From Diphasiastrum complanatum (lineage: Eukaryota; Streptophyta; Lycopodiopsida; Lycopodiales; Lycopodiaceae): a DNA stretch of 64,000 nt. Shown here piece by piece: positions 1 to 11,968 of this stretch. Each line of letters opens with the position of its first letter. Position 1 is the stretch's first letter. The position numbers and the translations under genes are program-made. The notes beneath the pieces are model-generated. The model had not been told where the DNA came from. It made no database searches and was given only the letters and a program-made list of their open reading frames with translations. The stretch is from positions 2,556,329 through 2,620,328 of the forward strand of contig CM055111.1 in assembly GCA_029204225.1 (NCBI GenBank), given 5' to 3'.

Positions 1-800
1 AAAAATTGAGTTTTGAATACCTCGAATAGATCTACCACAACCTACATGCATGATAGGTTGCACACTATCAAATTATCTTGATCAACTCGAATCTTGATGA
101 GCTATCAAATACAATTTGAATCTAAGCGAGAGCTCTTGTACACAACAGGCAATCATCATCCGAAGTCAGCAAGTTTCATGCATATCCTTGAAAAAACTAA
201 ATAAATATCATTATATAAGAGCCAAACAAGCACCTAGCTCTCGGGTAGAGAGAGAAAACAACCAAGCTCTCGGGTAAAGAGAGAATAGACCAAAAGTTTG
301 CAAGACAAAAACTTGACTAACTCTCAAAATTCATATGTACAAAGGAGCTAGCATCATATATGGTGGTAGATTGAGTTTCTACACTAATTTGCATATGGAG
401 GGCCTTGAAATATGATTGGGCCACTCTTTTTGAACCTCTAAATGTAATTGGACCCTATAGACCAATGAGATGAGGGTGTTAGATTGAGGTCCACCATTTT
501 CAATTTTGCATCCCTACAAAATAGGACATGTGTTGACCTTTGATTGAGCTAGAGTTCATGACCCATTTACCTATGCCTAATCATGAATTTGATTTGGAAA
601 ATTCATGAGTAGATTGAGTCCCAACCTCATGATGACACTTGGCATGCTTCTACATGACTAGCTTTTGTCTAGTCTCACATTGCTTTGTAAAACAAGCTAT
701 TTCATGGCATGAATTAACTAATGCAAGTAGGCCTACTACTCACATGTGGGAACGTGGTCCTCACATGTGGGTTTTACATATGTACATGAAAATGTAAAAT
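1..800 (-). other. AT-rich stretch, possibly copia LTR-derived
   Basis: No credible coding region. The stretch has the texture of the copia LTRs elsewhere in the window: repeated 'gagagagaa' runs near 250-285, a TATA-like 'ttatataag' near 213 and two CACATGTGGG motifs near 741 and 764 resembling the CACACGTGTG motifs of LTRs at 4600 and 37084. I cannot place LTR ends or a target duplication, so this is only a suggestion. From 800 to 1180 I see nothing identifiable. Confidence 0.25.
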
Positions 801-1180
801 CATCAAGCCAGATTTTGCATAATTGTCACAAATTCAAGAGAAGGGATTACACTACAATTTTCTATGAATTTGCTTGTATTTCTCTCTCTACATTGCCTAA
901 CTCTTTTTGTCTCTAAACAAGCTTTACTATCTTTAGAAATGTGATCTTTATCATGTACTAAAGTCACATTTTCAATTGTATGTGAATCCATTCTACTTTG
1001 AAAGCAAGATCTTCATGCATAGTAAATTCCTAAAATGCTAATTTTTGCATCTTTCAAGGTTCAAGTTTAAAATTTGACCAACACTTTATATGTCTTTGCA
1101 TTAAAGCATAAAATAAATTGAGTGATAGTCCATGTATTAGCAAATGCAAACTACTGGTGGAAGAAGCAATTAAATGCCAC

Positions 1181-1608
1181 ATCACTCCTTTAATAAAGAA
1201 TAATAACTGAAAATTTCAACTCAAAAATTTCAATCAAGTTCAAAAATTACTACCCTTTAGTAAGGTTGTAACATAAAATTTTTGTCAGTCACTTTGATTT
1301 GTGTTAGGCTGTTTGTTCATGTCACATATTCAATTAACATTGAAACCTTGATTGGAAGACCTCCTTCCACTACTGGCCTTGGCCAACAGCCTTTAGACCA
1401 CATCAATCCTTTAGTACATAATAATAACTTAAAACTTCAATCCCAAAATATCAAACAAGTTGAAAAATGACTACCCTCGCTAATTTCATGACATAAAAAT
1501 TCATTAGTCCCTTACTAGGTCATTTGTTCATGTCACACATTCTGTTTTTAACTTTGAAATCTTGATTGGAAGACCTCCTTTGACTATTGGATTTAGCCAA
1601 TAATCAAA
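1181..1608. repeat. Two-copy tandem duplication, period 221 bp
   Basis: The segment starting at 1181 (atcactcctttaataaag) recurs at 1402 (atcaatcctttagtac). Both copies carry, in the same order, a run of 'aaaacttcaa'-type sequence, 'tgttcatgtcaca' and 'ttgattggaagacctcctt'. The copies are clearly diverged, so the duplication is old. No coding capacity is supported; from 1608 to the P450 relic nothing else is recognisable. Confidence 0.7.
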
Positions 1609-1899
1609 TTCCTTTTCAAACTCGATGCTCTCCCAACTGCACCAAGTCATTAGAATAGTATAAGTGCTTACTTGTAACAATGTCATTGCTAAATTGTACC
1701 AAGTGACTTTTACCTCAACCCTAGTAACTAATTTCTAGCAAAACATATAACGTAATTCATGCCTAAAGAGAAAGCTAAATATGTGGAAAGGATCAAACTG
1801 AAGAGATCAAGTTGAGCTTATAAAAGTGAACTCTTATAGATACCTATACGTTGTAACAAGATAATGTAGAAAGACCAATGCATGAAACTTTACTAATCT

Positions 1900-4473
1900 T
1901 CATCCTGGGCACATCTTACTACCATTCCCAAATGGCAAGAATGCAGCCGGTTTTGTACTAGGTTCCTGGTTGCACACATATAACACAAAAAAACATGAAT
2001 GGATTCAAAAATATAAAAGCACACCACTACATCTCTTCTTGCTTGTGTGTAGCAATTCTTAAGGTAAGAGGATCTCACTTGAAACCTAGATGGATACTCT
2101 GGACTTAGATGAAAACTTCGAATGTCCAATTGAATAAGCCATCCTTTTGGAATCCAAATACCTATGTAAAAGTGCAATGATGGACATCATCAAATTAGGA
2201 ACTCTAAATAAAAATAGAAAACACTCATTAAGAGGAATCACAAGGCCAGACTTGTAACGAAGGGTTTCTCTCAAAAGTACGGCATCGACTACATTGAGAC
2301 CTTCTCTCCAGACCTTCTGTCCAGTGGTGAAACATGCGTCCTTACATCAAACATCATCCTTTCTTTGTGTTCTTACAAAGCACTAATTTTAAAGTAAAGA
2401 GGAGTTATGACCTTGGTAGTTTATATCTTCTGTTGCTCGGCGCATCACGAAGGAAGCTACATTTGCCAGCCTCAAGGTTTCTTGAATAACCTGCAACCAA
2501 GTAGTTAAGGTTCTGTAAAACACGGGCATGCATGCATGGCGCTTATCTTAACACAAAAGAAAAGTGCTAGAGGAATTATTGTCGTAGTGATGGTATTCAT
2601 AGCACAGACTTAACACTCTTTTGCAAATTACAGCTGCTACTTAATTCAAAAGAGCCAGGCCGCGTAATGACAGTACTCCTAGAAATTACAAACTAGCGAA
2701 GGAAGAAGTGAATTTGCTTCTTTCTGCTGAAGTAAGTTGCATGTTTAAGACATCCGTCCAAGATAATGGGTCCTCAGGTGAAATCTTTGCCATTCTGATA
2801 GCGTCTTGCTCAGCCTGCGAGCATAAAGAATGGCGTACCAATTTACAGAAAATATACCCAACATGCTTCACAATTTTGACTGAGCAGGAGTAACTTATCA
2901 TAATTATTCTGAACTTCTGATGGATTAGATGCAGCTCAGAGAACAAATGAAATGTAAAGGCAGAAACCTTGACTTGTTCGAGAATTTTCTGATTTTCTTC
3001 CAAGAACTTAACTAACCACACAAACAACACGCAGGGGAGTGAGATCCAGCAAATATCACTGCGCGCAGCTGACATTGCACTAGATCGTCTAAAACGTTCT
3101 CGCGATTATCATTCTCTATTTCCATCAGTGTATCAAGTAAGCAATTTTCCTTTGATTTCTCTAATCTCCTTTTCTTCACCATAGATGATAAAGCTTCCAA
3201 AATTTGCTGGTTTTTCTGATCACAGATAAGAAAGGCCATATTAAGACGGCTGCATTCATCGTAATTTGCTACACAGAGTCAGAAAAACTGGGACCTGAGA
3301 TCACACTTAATTAAAGGATGCTAAATACCTTGAGAGCCATGTGGTAGCTTGTTCCTGGAATGTTAAATTGCATGGGCGCTCCCATCGCTTTGATGATATA
3401 GCTAAAATCGTCCATCATTTTCATTGTCTCAGGAGATGGTGCCATGCCAGCGATGAAGTCCAAAACTACGTGAAAGGCTAACTATAATGATGGGAAACCA
3501 ATTCAGTGTACAACAAAGCTGCATTAAATTTCCTAATACTAAAATTCATGTCCGCAAGGAGTGATCCTAGCAACGATTAGACCAATCAAGTATTCTCATA
3601 AAAAAGGGAGGTCTGTGAATGCTTATATTGGAGCAGAATACTATATTGAATTGTCTGCTTTCGAAAAACACATGGTAATACAATTAGCTACAGCTTACAT
3701 TCTACAATAAGTAGAAGATAAGCATACCTTCTTGGTTTCTTGGAGTGTGACCACACATGGCTGTTTGTCCCAGGAACTTTCGTGATCCTATCAATTCTTG
3801 CAATCTGGGTCCGTAGCATTTCAGAATGCATTGAATCACGAGTATTTTTCATCATTTTGGCTTTCATCTCTTGTGACACGCCAGGGGGAGGATGTATCAG
3901 ATTAGTTATAGACGGAGGGTAGAATGTCACAAATGACTTGTGCCGCGTAGCTAACACAAATCTGGCAGCTTCTGGAGTGGAGGTGACAATAGTAGGATGG
4001 CCCGTCAAGTGAGTACGAAAAGTGCGACCATATCTGTCAAATTACAAACCTTCATGCTCACGCTTGGGCATTTGCAAGATCCAAGTCAAAGGCAAAAACT
4101 TCATTTGAATGGCAAACTTAAGAATTGCCCTTCCAAATGGAAGGTAACATTAAAAAGTCAAATGTCATGGTAGATCATGTATACACTAAAGGAAGAGAAG
4201 AGAGAGAACATGGACCTCATCGATGTGCAGAGAGTAAAATTTGGATGGGCCTTGGTTGTACAAAGTGAAGCTTTCGCCGATCCATGGCATGGACCAGCGT
4301 CCCTTTGGCAGTTGCGCACGATGCAACCTATTGATCTGCACATTATGGCTGTTCTTTCTCCAGCGAGCAGCTATAGCTATGGAGGTGATGAACAACAACA
4401 CAACCATAGTGATAAGAGCAATCTCCAACATCTTCAATCTTGTACTACTATGATGATGAACCCTCTTGTCCAA
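1900..4473 (-). pseudogene. Cytochrome P450 pseudogene, CYP85 clan, CYP707A-like
   Basis: Eight exon-like blocks lie in order on the minus strand: 4473-4216 (membrane anchor, then proline hinge LPKGRWSMPWIGESFTLY), 4033-3728 (YGRTFRTHLTGHPTIV onward), 3477-3329, 3249-2968 (I-helix), 2814 to about 2700, 2490-2412 (K-helix ETLR), 2161-2079 (IPKGW) and 1965-1900 (heme loop FGNGSKMCPG with its cysteine). Most junctions have GT/AG signals. Members of this clan are ER-anchored hormone or terpenoid hydroxylases, and FGNG..CPG with IPKGW resembles ABA 8'-hydroxylases (CYP707A). It looks dead. The I-helix reads AGSHSP instead of AGxD/ETT and is followed by a frameshift near 3040. The fifth block has no clear donor. 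About eight residues before PSRF are missing in block 7. A TGA follows the heme loop directly, where about 50-60 more residues are expected. A better start than 4473 may be the Met at 4431. Family placement is tentative. Confidence 0.8.
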
Positions 4474-4579
4474 AAATTTTTAGATAGCATGGGAGATGAT
4501 GCAATCAACACTCTCTAGATCTAGATTTTCATGAAATTTTTGAAACTATGAATGATAGATGCATCAAAAGATTAGGTAG

Positions 4580-5000
4580 GCTCTCATACCATATGAAAAT
4601 TCACACGTGTGGGAATGCCCTAATGTGTGACAATGATCTCCTAAGAAAAGCTTTTGCAATTTAGATCAACTATTGATTGAAAATCAAGATCAATGTCAAA
4701 TTCTAAGGCCCAAGAGGCAAATCTAAGGGTAGAGAGAGAAGGCAATACAAGCAAAATTGACAAATCTCAAGTTTGACTCAAAAACTCACTTATAATTATG
4801 ATGTAATGAAAGTACATATAAAACTCGTGCAAATCCATGCTTCAATCCTATTGGACCCCTAAATCATAGCCTCTCTAATTTTATTGGATGTGTGATGCAA
4901 CATCCCTCACTTTTGATTGGACCCTTACAACACATCTCTCTCTTATGATTGGACTTTGACTTTTTCCACCACATAGGGTGCTTCACTCATCAAACCTAAT
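4580..5000 (-). mobile_element. Copia LTR fragment with primer-binding-site-like sequence
   Basis: On the minus strand TGGTATGAGAGC (4591-4580) resembles the initiator-Met tRNA binding site TGGTATCAGAGC used by copia elements. Next to it (4592 rightward) begins LTR-like sequence: ttcacacgtgtggg, 'tgatctcctaag' and 'agagagagaagg' match the LTR at 37073-37683 in the same order. The outer end is not found. The usual gag does not follow; instead P450 exon 1 begins about 110 bp downstream on the same strand. Confidence 0.5.
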
Positions 5001-5639
5001 GTGATTCATCATGTTTTATGAGATATAATTTTTTGAATAAGTGCTTGAAATGCACAATTGTGTGCGCATTTTGTGATGACTCTAGTGTTAATGCACAATA
5101 ACATATCGTGGCATGTTTGACATGCATTTTTGATGGATTTTGTGAAAGTTATGAAGCTTCATTCAAACATGGTATTAAAAAACACCTTCAATTTGTTGTC
5201 TTTTATGAAATAAAACTCAAATAAACATGAAGCTATTCTTCTAAGACATCTTTCTCCTTTTCAACGGTCCATCCTTGCTTTTCCTTCAATAAACTCATCT
5301 TAAGAATCTTAATACCATGGAGCTCAGTTGTTTTAGCTTGGTATCCAAAGTTTCATTGGTCTTAGATGCACCTTAGAAATCTTAATACTTTTTAGTTGAT
5401 GGGGATCCTTTTGAGGCTTCCAGCTCCACACCATGCTTGAAACATTTTTCCATCTCTCTTGATAAATAATGTTCACTTTTCATTGCATATTCTAACAATC
5501 TTGGTAATGATGTTTCTTTTTTAGCATGTTTCCTCTATAAATTGGAACCCACTATTGTACCAATATTTTCGTGTAGTTATTGGATCTCTTATCTTTTTAA
5601 GCTTGTGGTAATGTGACTCCTAACCAAATAGAATACTCA

Positions 5640-5745
5640 TCATTTTCTTCATTACCATTTTTGGAGGTGATGAAGAGCAGCACAACTACATTGATAAGAG
5701 CAATCTTGAACATCTTCAATCTTGTAGTACTACACTCTACTTGTA
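5640..5745 (-). pseudogene. Duplicated fragment of the P450 N-terminal anchor
   Basis: The plus-strand sequence from 'ggaggtgatgaa' to 'cttcaatcttgta' closely repeats 4380-4445 inside P450 exon 1. Translated on the minus strand it gives the same RLKM..IAL...VVLLFITS anchor motif. Nothing after the anchor matches the gene with confidence, so this is a partial copy about 1.3 kb upstream of the relic. The remaining sequence from 5000 to 7220 holds no recognised gene apart from the repeat at 6470. Confidence 0.6.
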
Positions 5746-6469
5746 CAAAAAGAGGTCATAGTTTGTGTGGAAAACACTAATGTACTAGATATGATTCTTG
5801 AGGAGGTGGTAGGTTGAGGAGCCACATGATCAACGATACCTGCTACAAGATGGATGAAGGATACCTCATGTAACAATTGTAGATGGATGGTTGAGATTAA
5901 GCTTTTTTGTGAGGCCTTGCTATGGCTTGGAATTAGCTTCTATTCTTCTAAAAGTTGAGGTTGTCGTGACATATGACCCATACCCCAACATGTGAAAAAT
6001 CACGTGGTTGTGATTTGAAACATTGGGCAGCACACATCAAAATATGCCATGTCCCATTGAAAATTCGAATAGCTCCAATCTTGCTCAATGGGACAACCCT
6101 AACTGGATAACACTAGCCCGCGCATTCCACTTTTGAGCCATAAACCTCATGTGTTGGGAGGCTCTCAAAGAACCCCTTTTGACAAGAGGAGGCACTACAA
6201 CCGCAAAGGGAGATTTTTCACATGAATGTGTTATTTACTTCTTCTTATTATTTAAAGTTGTTTAATACTAGAGTTGTTTTCAGCACACTTTTGTGCACGT
6301 GGACACAAAAGTGTGTATAAAATCCTTGGTCACTAAATGAGACATGAAATGCCATCAAACAAATGAAATTTCAATCTTTCAATTATTGTATGTGGAACTA
6401 GCTTGACTATTCATTGTGTTATCAGAAGACTTAAATTTTGTTCCCCTCAATTGATGGCAATTTATTCCC

Positions 6470-6780
6470 AAAAAGCTTCAATTTTTAGCACTTTTGAGCA
6501 CTTCACATGGGTCAGTTTAGGTGCATGTGTATATCTCTACCGGATTCCAAATTTAAATTTTGTTTATAGACATCTTTCTATGGTCATAAAGGACTTTTGA
6601 ACGTAGATAGCCAAAGAAAGAGCTATAAAAAGCACCTCCAAAAGAGCTGCAATTTTTTAGCACCTTTTAGTAATTTTCAACACTTTTCAGCACTTGACAT
6701 GGGTAACTTTAGATGCACATCTCTATCTCTACATAACTCCAAATTGATAAAAATTCATAAACAGTGTTCGGTCCCTCCAT
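6470..6780. repeat. Degenerate two-copy repeat, period about 192 bp
   Basis: The block 'tttagcacttttgagcactt...acatgggtcagtttaggtgca...atatctctac' around 6486-6540 recurs as 'cagcacttgacatgggtaactttagatgca...atctctac' around 6680-6730. The copies are diverged and no ORF is shared. Confidence 0.55.
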
Positions 6781-7224
6781 CATGGTCAGCATGACCACAA
6801 CTTGCTTGGACACACGTAGGGGTGTGGTGGGAGCTCACAAGAATGGGGGACTTTGATCCAGAAGGAAAAACACAAACACATCGAATTTGGTGGGGCCTCA
6901 AGAGTATGGTAGGCTGGGGGTGTGTGAAAAGCTCAAAGCTAATGAGATCAGCTGAGGGTCGAGAGAGACCACATGGTCCTGCCCTTTATAGGTACCTGTG
7001 AATTGGTTGGTATCGAAAGTGGAAAAGGCCTGTTGCACCAGAGACCCATCCTGGACAAGTGGCACTTCCATGTTGGCTAAACCCGTGTTCATCACAACCG
7101 CAAGGCAGGCGTCTATGCGAAGAGCAACAATTTCCTACTTAATGAGCAACGAGAGGATGGTGTACTATGAGGGCATGCGGCGGGTGGAACGGCCCCCCCC
7201 CAACAAAGTGTAAATAAATAAAAT

Positions 7225-7400
7225 CATCCAATAAAATGTGTTGCCAGGGCATGGCATCCTGCATGTATAAGCCCATGGCCCAATGAGCATGCAAGTGAAG
7301 TTGTAAATAAAATAATAGACTTGGGCCCTTTGTAATTAAAATAAAACTTGAGGCCCAAAGTCAATTCTACACTTAGAGTTTACTTTTTAGAGTTGGGTCC
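7225..7400 (+). mobile_element. Fragment of the LTR type seen at 55636-56480
   Basis: The order 'aataaaatgtgttgccagggcatggcatcctgc', 'tgtataagccc', 'gatgagcatgc'-like, 'agacttggg' and 'ggcccaaagtcaa' parallels about 55775-55905. Only the U3 part is present, and it ends where the copia RNase H fragment begins near 7420. This indicates an older LTR truncated by rearrangement. Confidence 0.55.
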
Positions 7401-7424
7401 AATTTTGAGCCTCTGGTCTTGTAG

Positions 7425-7975
7425 ATGGATAACACATCTGCAATACATCTAACGAAAGATCCTGTGTTTCACTCAAGGACGAAACACATCGTGATCAAGT
7501 ACCACTTGATCAAAGATCTGATTGAGAAGAAGATGCTGCAGACCACCTTCATCAGAACGAAAGACATGGTTGCTGACATCTTCACAAAGGCCCTAGACAA
7601 AGGACTTTTTGAGAAACAGAGGGGCAGTCTTGGAGTCGTCAAGCTATCATGCTTTGAGAGGGAGTTGAAGAAACAAAATGTTTCTGTTACCAAAGCTTTG
7701 CTAGCTTTCATCCCTCTGCCTGACAAAAATGTTCGTGAATACGAAAGTCAAAAGACAAGAAGCAGAAATGTTTGCGAACACCCTGACGAAAAAAGACACG
7801 AACAAGAAAAATTTGCGAAAAAGAATTTTTCGCAGTACAGGGGAGAAAGTCAGACGACACGAAAGTCAAAAGACACGAAGCGACATGAAAATCGTTGTGA
7901 CACTTTTTTCTGCCCTCATGCTCCAAAAAGGACCAGCAAGATCATGCAAGTACACAGAAGTACAAATATCTAATT
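7425..7975 (+). pseudogene. Copia RNase H C-terminus (copia family A, truncated)
   Basis: An open frame from 7425 encodes the end of a Ty1/copia polyprotein: DNTSAIHL.KDPVFHSRTKHI..KYHLIKD, then DMVADIFTKAL and the terminal LGVVKL. This is the classic C-terminal RNase H signature. All upstream domains are absent, so it is a 5'-truncated copy. The frame continues about 100 codons past the normal end through a lysine/arginine-rich stretch with repeated ESQKT-type motifs, probably untranslated 3' sequence that happens to be open. The LTR at 7976 follows directly. Confidence 0.85.
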
Positions 7976-8581
7976 TGATAGCATGACGTCAACAGATACA
8001 CTCTAGGTCGTGGCTAATCTGCCACTCTTGTAATTCATGATCAGTTGTAGATGTTTAATCACTCTAATCTAGAAGTTACATGACATGACTATACACTTTC
8101 TGGATGATACTTGATACCATACATATGAAGAAGTGTAATGCTAGTAAGCAAGAAAACGAAAATACTAAATATGAGTCTGCCTGCGTGCGAGACAATTCTG
8201 CATAGGATCTATAGATCCACAAGTCCGCTAGTAAGCGAGACATTACTCATGGGAGAATTGTATTTCTCTCACGCCAACGCACTGCATGCTTGAAGAATCA
8301 AAAGAATCAATAGATGATTTTGTAGCCGTTGTGCACATGTGACTCTTATCATCTCTGATCTTGAATGCAAACTAGTCTGCTGTTATTCCTGTGTCAGATT
8401 CACTTGTTCATTTAATTCCACACCTTGGTTTGAATTTTATTAAATGCTGCATTAATATGTTAACGTAGTACAACAGTGTCTGTCTACATTCTGGAGGACT
8501 GTAGGAATGATACAACTGGCAATGCCCAGCAATCATATCTAAAATCCATCCGAATTGCTTTGTTTCGTGTTTGTTTTCACA
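7976..8581 (+). mobile_element. 3' LTR of copia family A
   Basis: The segment runs from TGATAGCATGACGTCA to ...tttgttttcaca (606 bp). The same sequence in reverse orientation forms 63380-64000 at the window's right edge, which fixes both ends. Shared blocks include 'gtccgctagtaagcgagaca', 'catgggagaa' and 'cattctggaggactgtagga'. It directly abuts integrase sequence of the minus-strand copia to the right. Confidence 0.85.
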
Positions 8582-8582
8582 T

Positions 8583-10708
8583 CAAGAAACATTAGGGTTC
8601 TTTCTAGTAAAGGCTTTGTAAGGTGTCTTACCCTCCACGAACTTCGTAGGACATCAATTCAAGATATGAGTAGTTGTTTTGCATGCTTTTGCCCAAAAGT
8701 ATTTGGCAAACACTTGCTCTTAAGCATTGCCCTAGCCATCTCCACAATGGATTTGTTTTTCCATTCTGCAACTCCATTCTGTTGTGGTGAATAGGGTGCA
8801 GTAGTTTGTCTAATGATCCCCTGATCCTTGCAAAAATTTATAAACTTTGCTAAAAAAACACTCGCCGCCACCATCTGATATGAGGGTCTTAATATAACAG
8901 CCTGTTTTTTTTTTCAACTAGAGCCTTGAACTCTCTAAACTTGGCAAAAGCATCATATCTCTTGCTTATGAAATAAATCCAGATATGTCTACAATAGTCA
9001 TCAGTGAATGTGATGAACTAGTAACAACCACTAATGGACCTAGTTTGTATTGGTCCACACAGATCACTATGAACAAGATCAAGAATGCCATTGGCTCTTC
9101 TTGCTCCATCTTTGGAAAATATCTCTCTATGTTGTTTTCCCAAAATCCAACCGTCACAAATTTTTCCTTCAAAAAAGATATCAGGCAATCCAACAACTAG
9201 ATTACCTCTTTCAAGGATTTGCAAGCTTTGAGCACTAATATGACCAAACCTTTAATGCCAAAGGTCACTTCGACTATCAACAGTGCTTACCATAGCTCGA
9301 GTACAAGATCTCGCATCCAATTTGTAGAATCGATTCTCGTTGACTCTAGGTCATGTAGCAATCACTTTGTAGTGATTCTTGATGTCCTTAACGAGACATT
9401 TGTCGTTGTCAAACTCAACCTTGAGTTGTTGATCAGCCATCACCCAACATATAGTAGATTGTTAGCTAAGCCAAGTACATATTGCACATTGCTCATCTAC
9501 TTTATCTTCCCATTGGCTAACTTTACTGGTACCACTCCAACTCCTTTAATAGATAGTGATTTGCCATCAGCTTGTCCAACTTCATCACCATTGTCAATTT
9601 TCTTGAATTCTGAAAACCACTCTTTCCTTGAAGTCATGTGCTTGGAGGCACCACTATCAATGTACCAGGTATCCTTGGCTTCATCACTTGTCATTAATGC
9701 TGTAATGAACAATTTTGAACTCTCACCTATCATCTTCATATTGATCATCATCGTATTGATATTGATCAGTATAATTGTCTTCATAATAATAGTCATCAAA
9801 TTGATGTTGATCAGCATAATTTTCTGCTTGCCATTTGTCTTTTCTTTGTTCCATCTCCTTCTGTTTCTTGAAGCATTCATGCTCCCAGTGGCCAGGTTTG
9901 TTGTAGTACCTACAATTTCCAGGTTTATTTTGTCTTGAATAGTCGCGTCCTTGACCTCGGCCTTGATTCCAATTGCCTTGATTCGGACTATCATTGACTT
10001 GCTCATGAAATTGGTGAAATGATCCTCGGCTTGAGTTTCTTCCTTTTGATTGATACCTTCCATGACCAAATCTTCCACCTCGTCCTCTAACTGCAAGAGC
10101 TTGATCATAGCCCCTGTTATGATGATTCAAGTTCTCTTGACGTTGTTCTTCCTACAAAAGCAATCCACCTAGTTCCTCATAGGCTGGAAGATTTTCTCTT
10201 GTGGCTATACTCGTCACAAACATCTTATGTGACTCACTCAAACTATTCAATGTCAATTGCACGATCTCACTATCTTGTACTTGCTCTCCAACTGCTGCTA
10301 ATTGGTCACGAATCTCTTTGATCTTCAGTATGTGATTGGCAATAGTTGCACCATCATCCATCTGCAATGTATGCAACTCGTATTCAGAAATAGTATTCGA
10401 GATGTATATGTCGTTTCAAACAATGCCTTCAATGTATACCATGCTTATTTTGGTCCTTCTGAATTTGAAATATAGGGAATAATTGCATCTCTAACTGATA
10501 AGTTGATGACATTCTGGGCATTTTGTTTTCTCATATCAAATGCCCGCTGATCTTCTTTAATCACTGGCCTTGTCTCTTCACCTGTCACGATCTCCCATAG
10601 CTCCTTTTCCATCAAAATGTTCTTCAGTTTGAATTTCCAAACTGCATAGTTACCGACACCTTCCAATTTGCTTGACTCATTGAGGACACTCTCACTTAGA
10701 GTTGCCAT
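8583..10708 (-). pseudogene. Copia gag-protease-integrase half, truncated
   Basis: Reading leftward from the ATG at 10708: gag (NYAVWKFKLKNILMEKELWE), gag core near 10376-10152, a CCHC zinc knuckle (CRYYNKPGHWEHEC, second Cys replaced by Tyr) near 9900, aspartic protease WYIDSGASKHMTS near 9660, GAG-pre-integrase near 9220, integrase HSDLCGPI near 9070 and [13 protein letters not shown] near 8780, ending at a KTPYKAFTRKNPN motif by 8583. Multiple frameshifts and stops break the frame. RT and RNase H are missing because the family A LTR sits at 8581. This lineage differs from the copias at 13-16, 37-41 and 46-52 kb. Confidence 0.88.
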
Positions 10709-10799
10709 TATTGGATAGATGAGTCCGATTCACAAAAATGGCTCACTTTGAGCACACAACCTGTCTCCAGATTTTATCACACCACAAAACTGTATATAT

Positions 10800-11062
10800 T
10801 GGGTTGTACACCTGATATTGGCACGCCGCGCAGGTGCACGACTGCTCAGGATTCTCTTTAGCTCGCATGCGTGGATCTGATATTGGTACGGGTATGCGAT
10901 ATCCGTACGACACGCGGATGTACAACTGCTCAGTATTTTCTTTACCTTTGGTGTGTGGATCCGATATTGGTACGGATATGCTATATCTGTACGACGTGCG
11001 GATGTACGATTGCTTAGAATTTTCTTACCTTTGGTGCGTCGATCCAATATTGGTACGGAAAA
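10800..11062. repeat. Three-copy tandem repeat, each with an imperfect hairpin
   Basis: A unit of about 85 bp repeats about three times, marked by 'gatattggtacgg', 'gtacgac...gcggatgta' and 'gctcag.attttctttac'. Two copies hold near-perfect inverted repeats: GTACGGGTAT-GCG-ATATCCGTAC (about 10887-10909) and GTACGGATAT-GC-TATATCTGTAC (about 10971-10994), one mismatch each. It lies just upstream (minus strand) of the copia gag start at 10708, so it may be leader or LTR sequence of that element. I found no clear PBS or LTR end between 10709 and 11280. Confidence 0.75.
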
Positions 11063-11480
11063 GATAAAAAGCAGAGGGAATATAAGAACTTTTAGAGTGA
11101 TCGTTCAAAAGACAGAGATCAGTAATGTGAAAAGTATGAAACCTCCTAACTCTAAATGGTAGTACTAGACACTATCTAGTGTGATTTGCAATACTCCGTT
11201 AAAACAAATGAGAGATTTCTTGGCACACAAATGGCACTTTTCACAACAACTAGGAATAAAAACAATAAAAAACAATAAATTTCAAGAGGGCCCTTTAAAA
11301 AAATGCTTTTTATTTATTTTTAATTTTTAAAGCTTTTTTTAGACCAATAGAAAAAGCACATGTTTACTTTTAGGTTACGTAGAAAATCTGCCCAGAAATT
11401 TTGGGCAAATTTTTTTGAAATGCATATTAAAGATAAAGAAAAAAAAATTTATGTCTTGATAGAAGAGAAAAGGAGGGGGT

Positions 11481-11602
<122 letters not shown>

Positions 11603-11620
11603 CGAGGGGGGCATAGGAGG

Positions 11621-11796
11621 AGCGCACGACCAGCTTGGGCCCCGATGCGGTTTGCTTGAGCATTCATTATCTAAGCATTCATTATCAGATGTCTGCATTG
11701 GGCCTCGGGCTGCACGACCAGCCTGGGCCCCACTCCCTCTCTTTCTTCCCTCGGAAACACATAGCGGGTGGGGGCTCGCTGGCGCAGGCCTGCGCC
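11621..11796. repeat. Loop region with direct repeats and a perfect 16-bp palindrome
   Basis: The GC-rich loop between the AG and TC tracts has a direct repeat GCACGACCAGC(T/C)TGGGCCCC near 11622 and 11712, a second direct repeat AGCATTCATTATC near 11660 and 11674, and the perfect palindrome GGCGCAGGCCTGCGCC at 11781-11796. No gene is supported. Confidence 0.75.
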
Positions 11797-11896
11797 AACG
11801 CGCCCTCCCTTGGACAAGTGTGCTTGGGGAAGGACCACCTGGCCGAGTGGACGAAATCCAAAATCTGGGGGTCGAATGGGGCCTGCGTTCCGAAGG

Positions 11897-11898
<2 letters not shown>

Positions 11899-11966
<68 letters not shown>
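11899..11966. repeat. (TC)n microsatellite, 68 bp
   Basis: TC run on the right arm of the foldback element, inverted relative to the AG tract at 11484-11598. Confidence 0.98.

Positions 11967-11968
<2 letters not shown>

Noticed and set aside
2686-3075. 129-codon ORF overlapping the P450 relic
   Set aside because: It reads through two P450 exon pieces and the intron between them; it is not a separate gene.
6898-7213. Overlapping ORFs of 65 and 71 codons on opposite strands
   Set aside because: Neither resembles a known family and both lie in degenerate LTR-like sequence.
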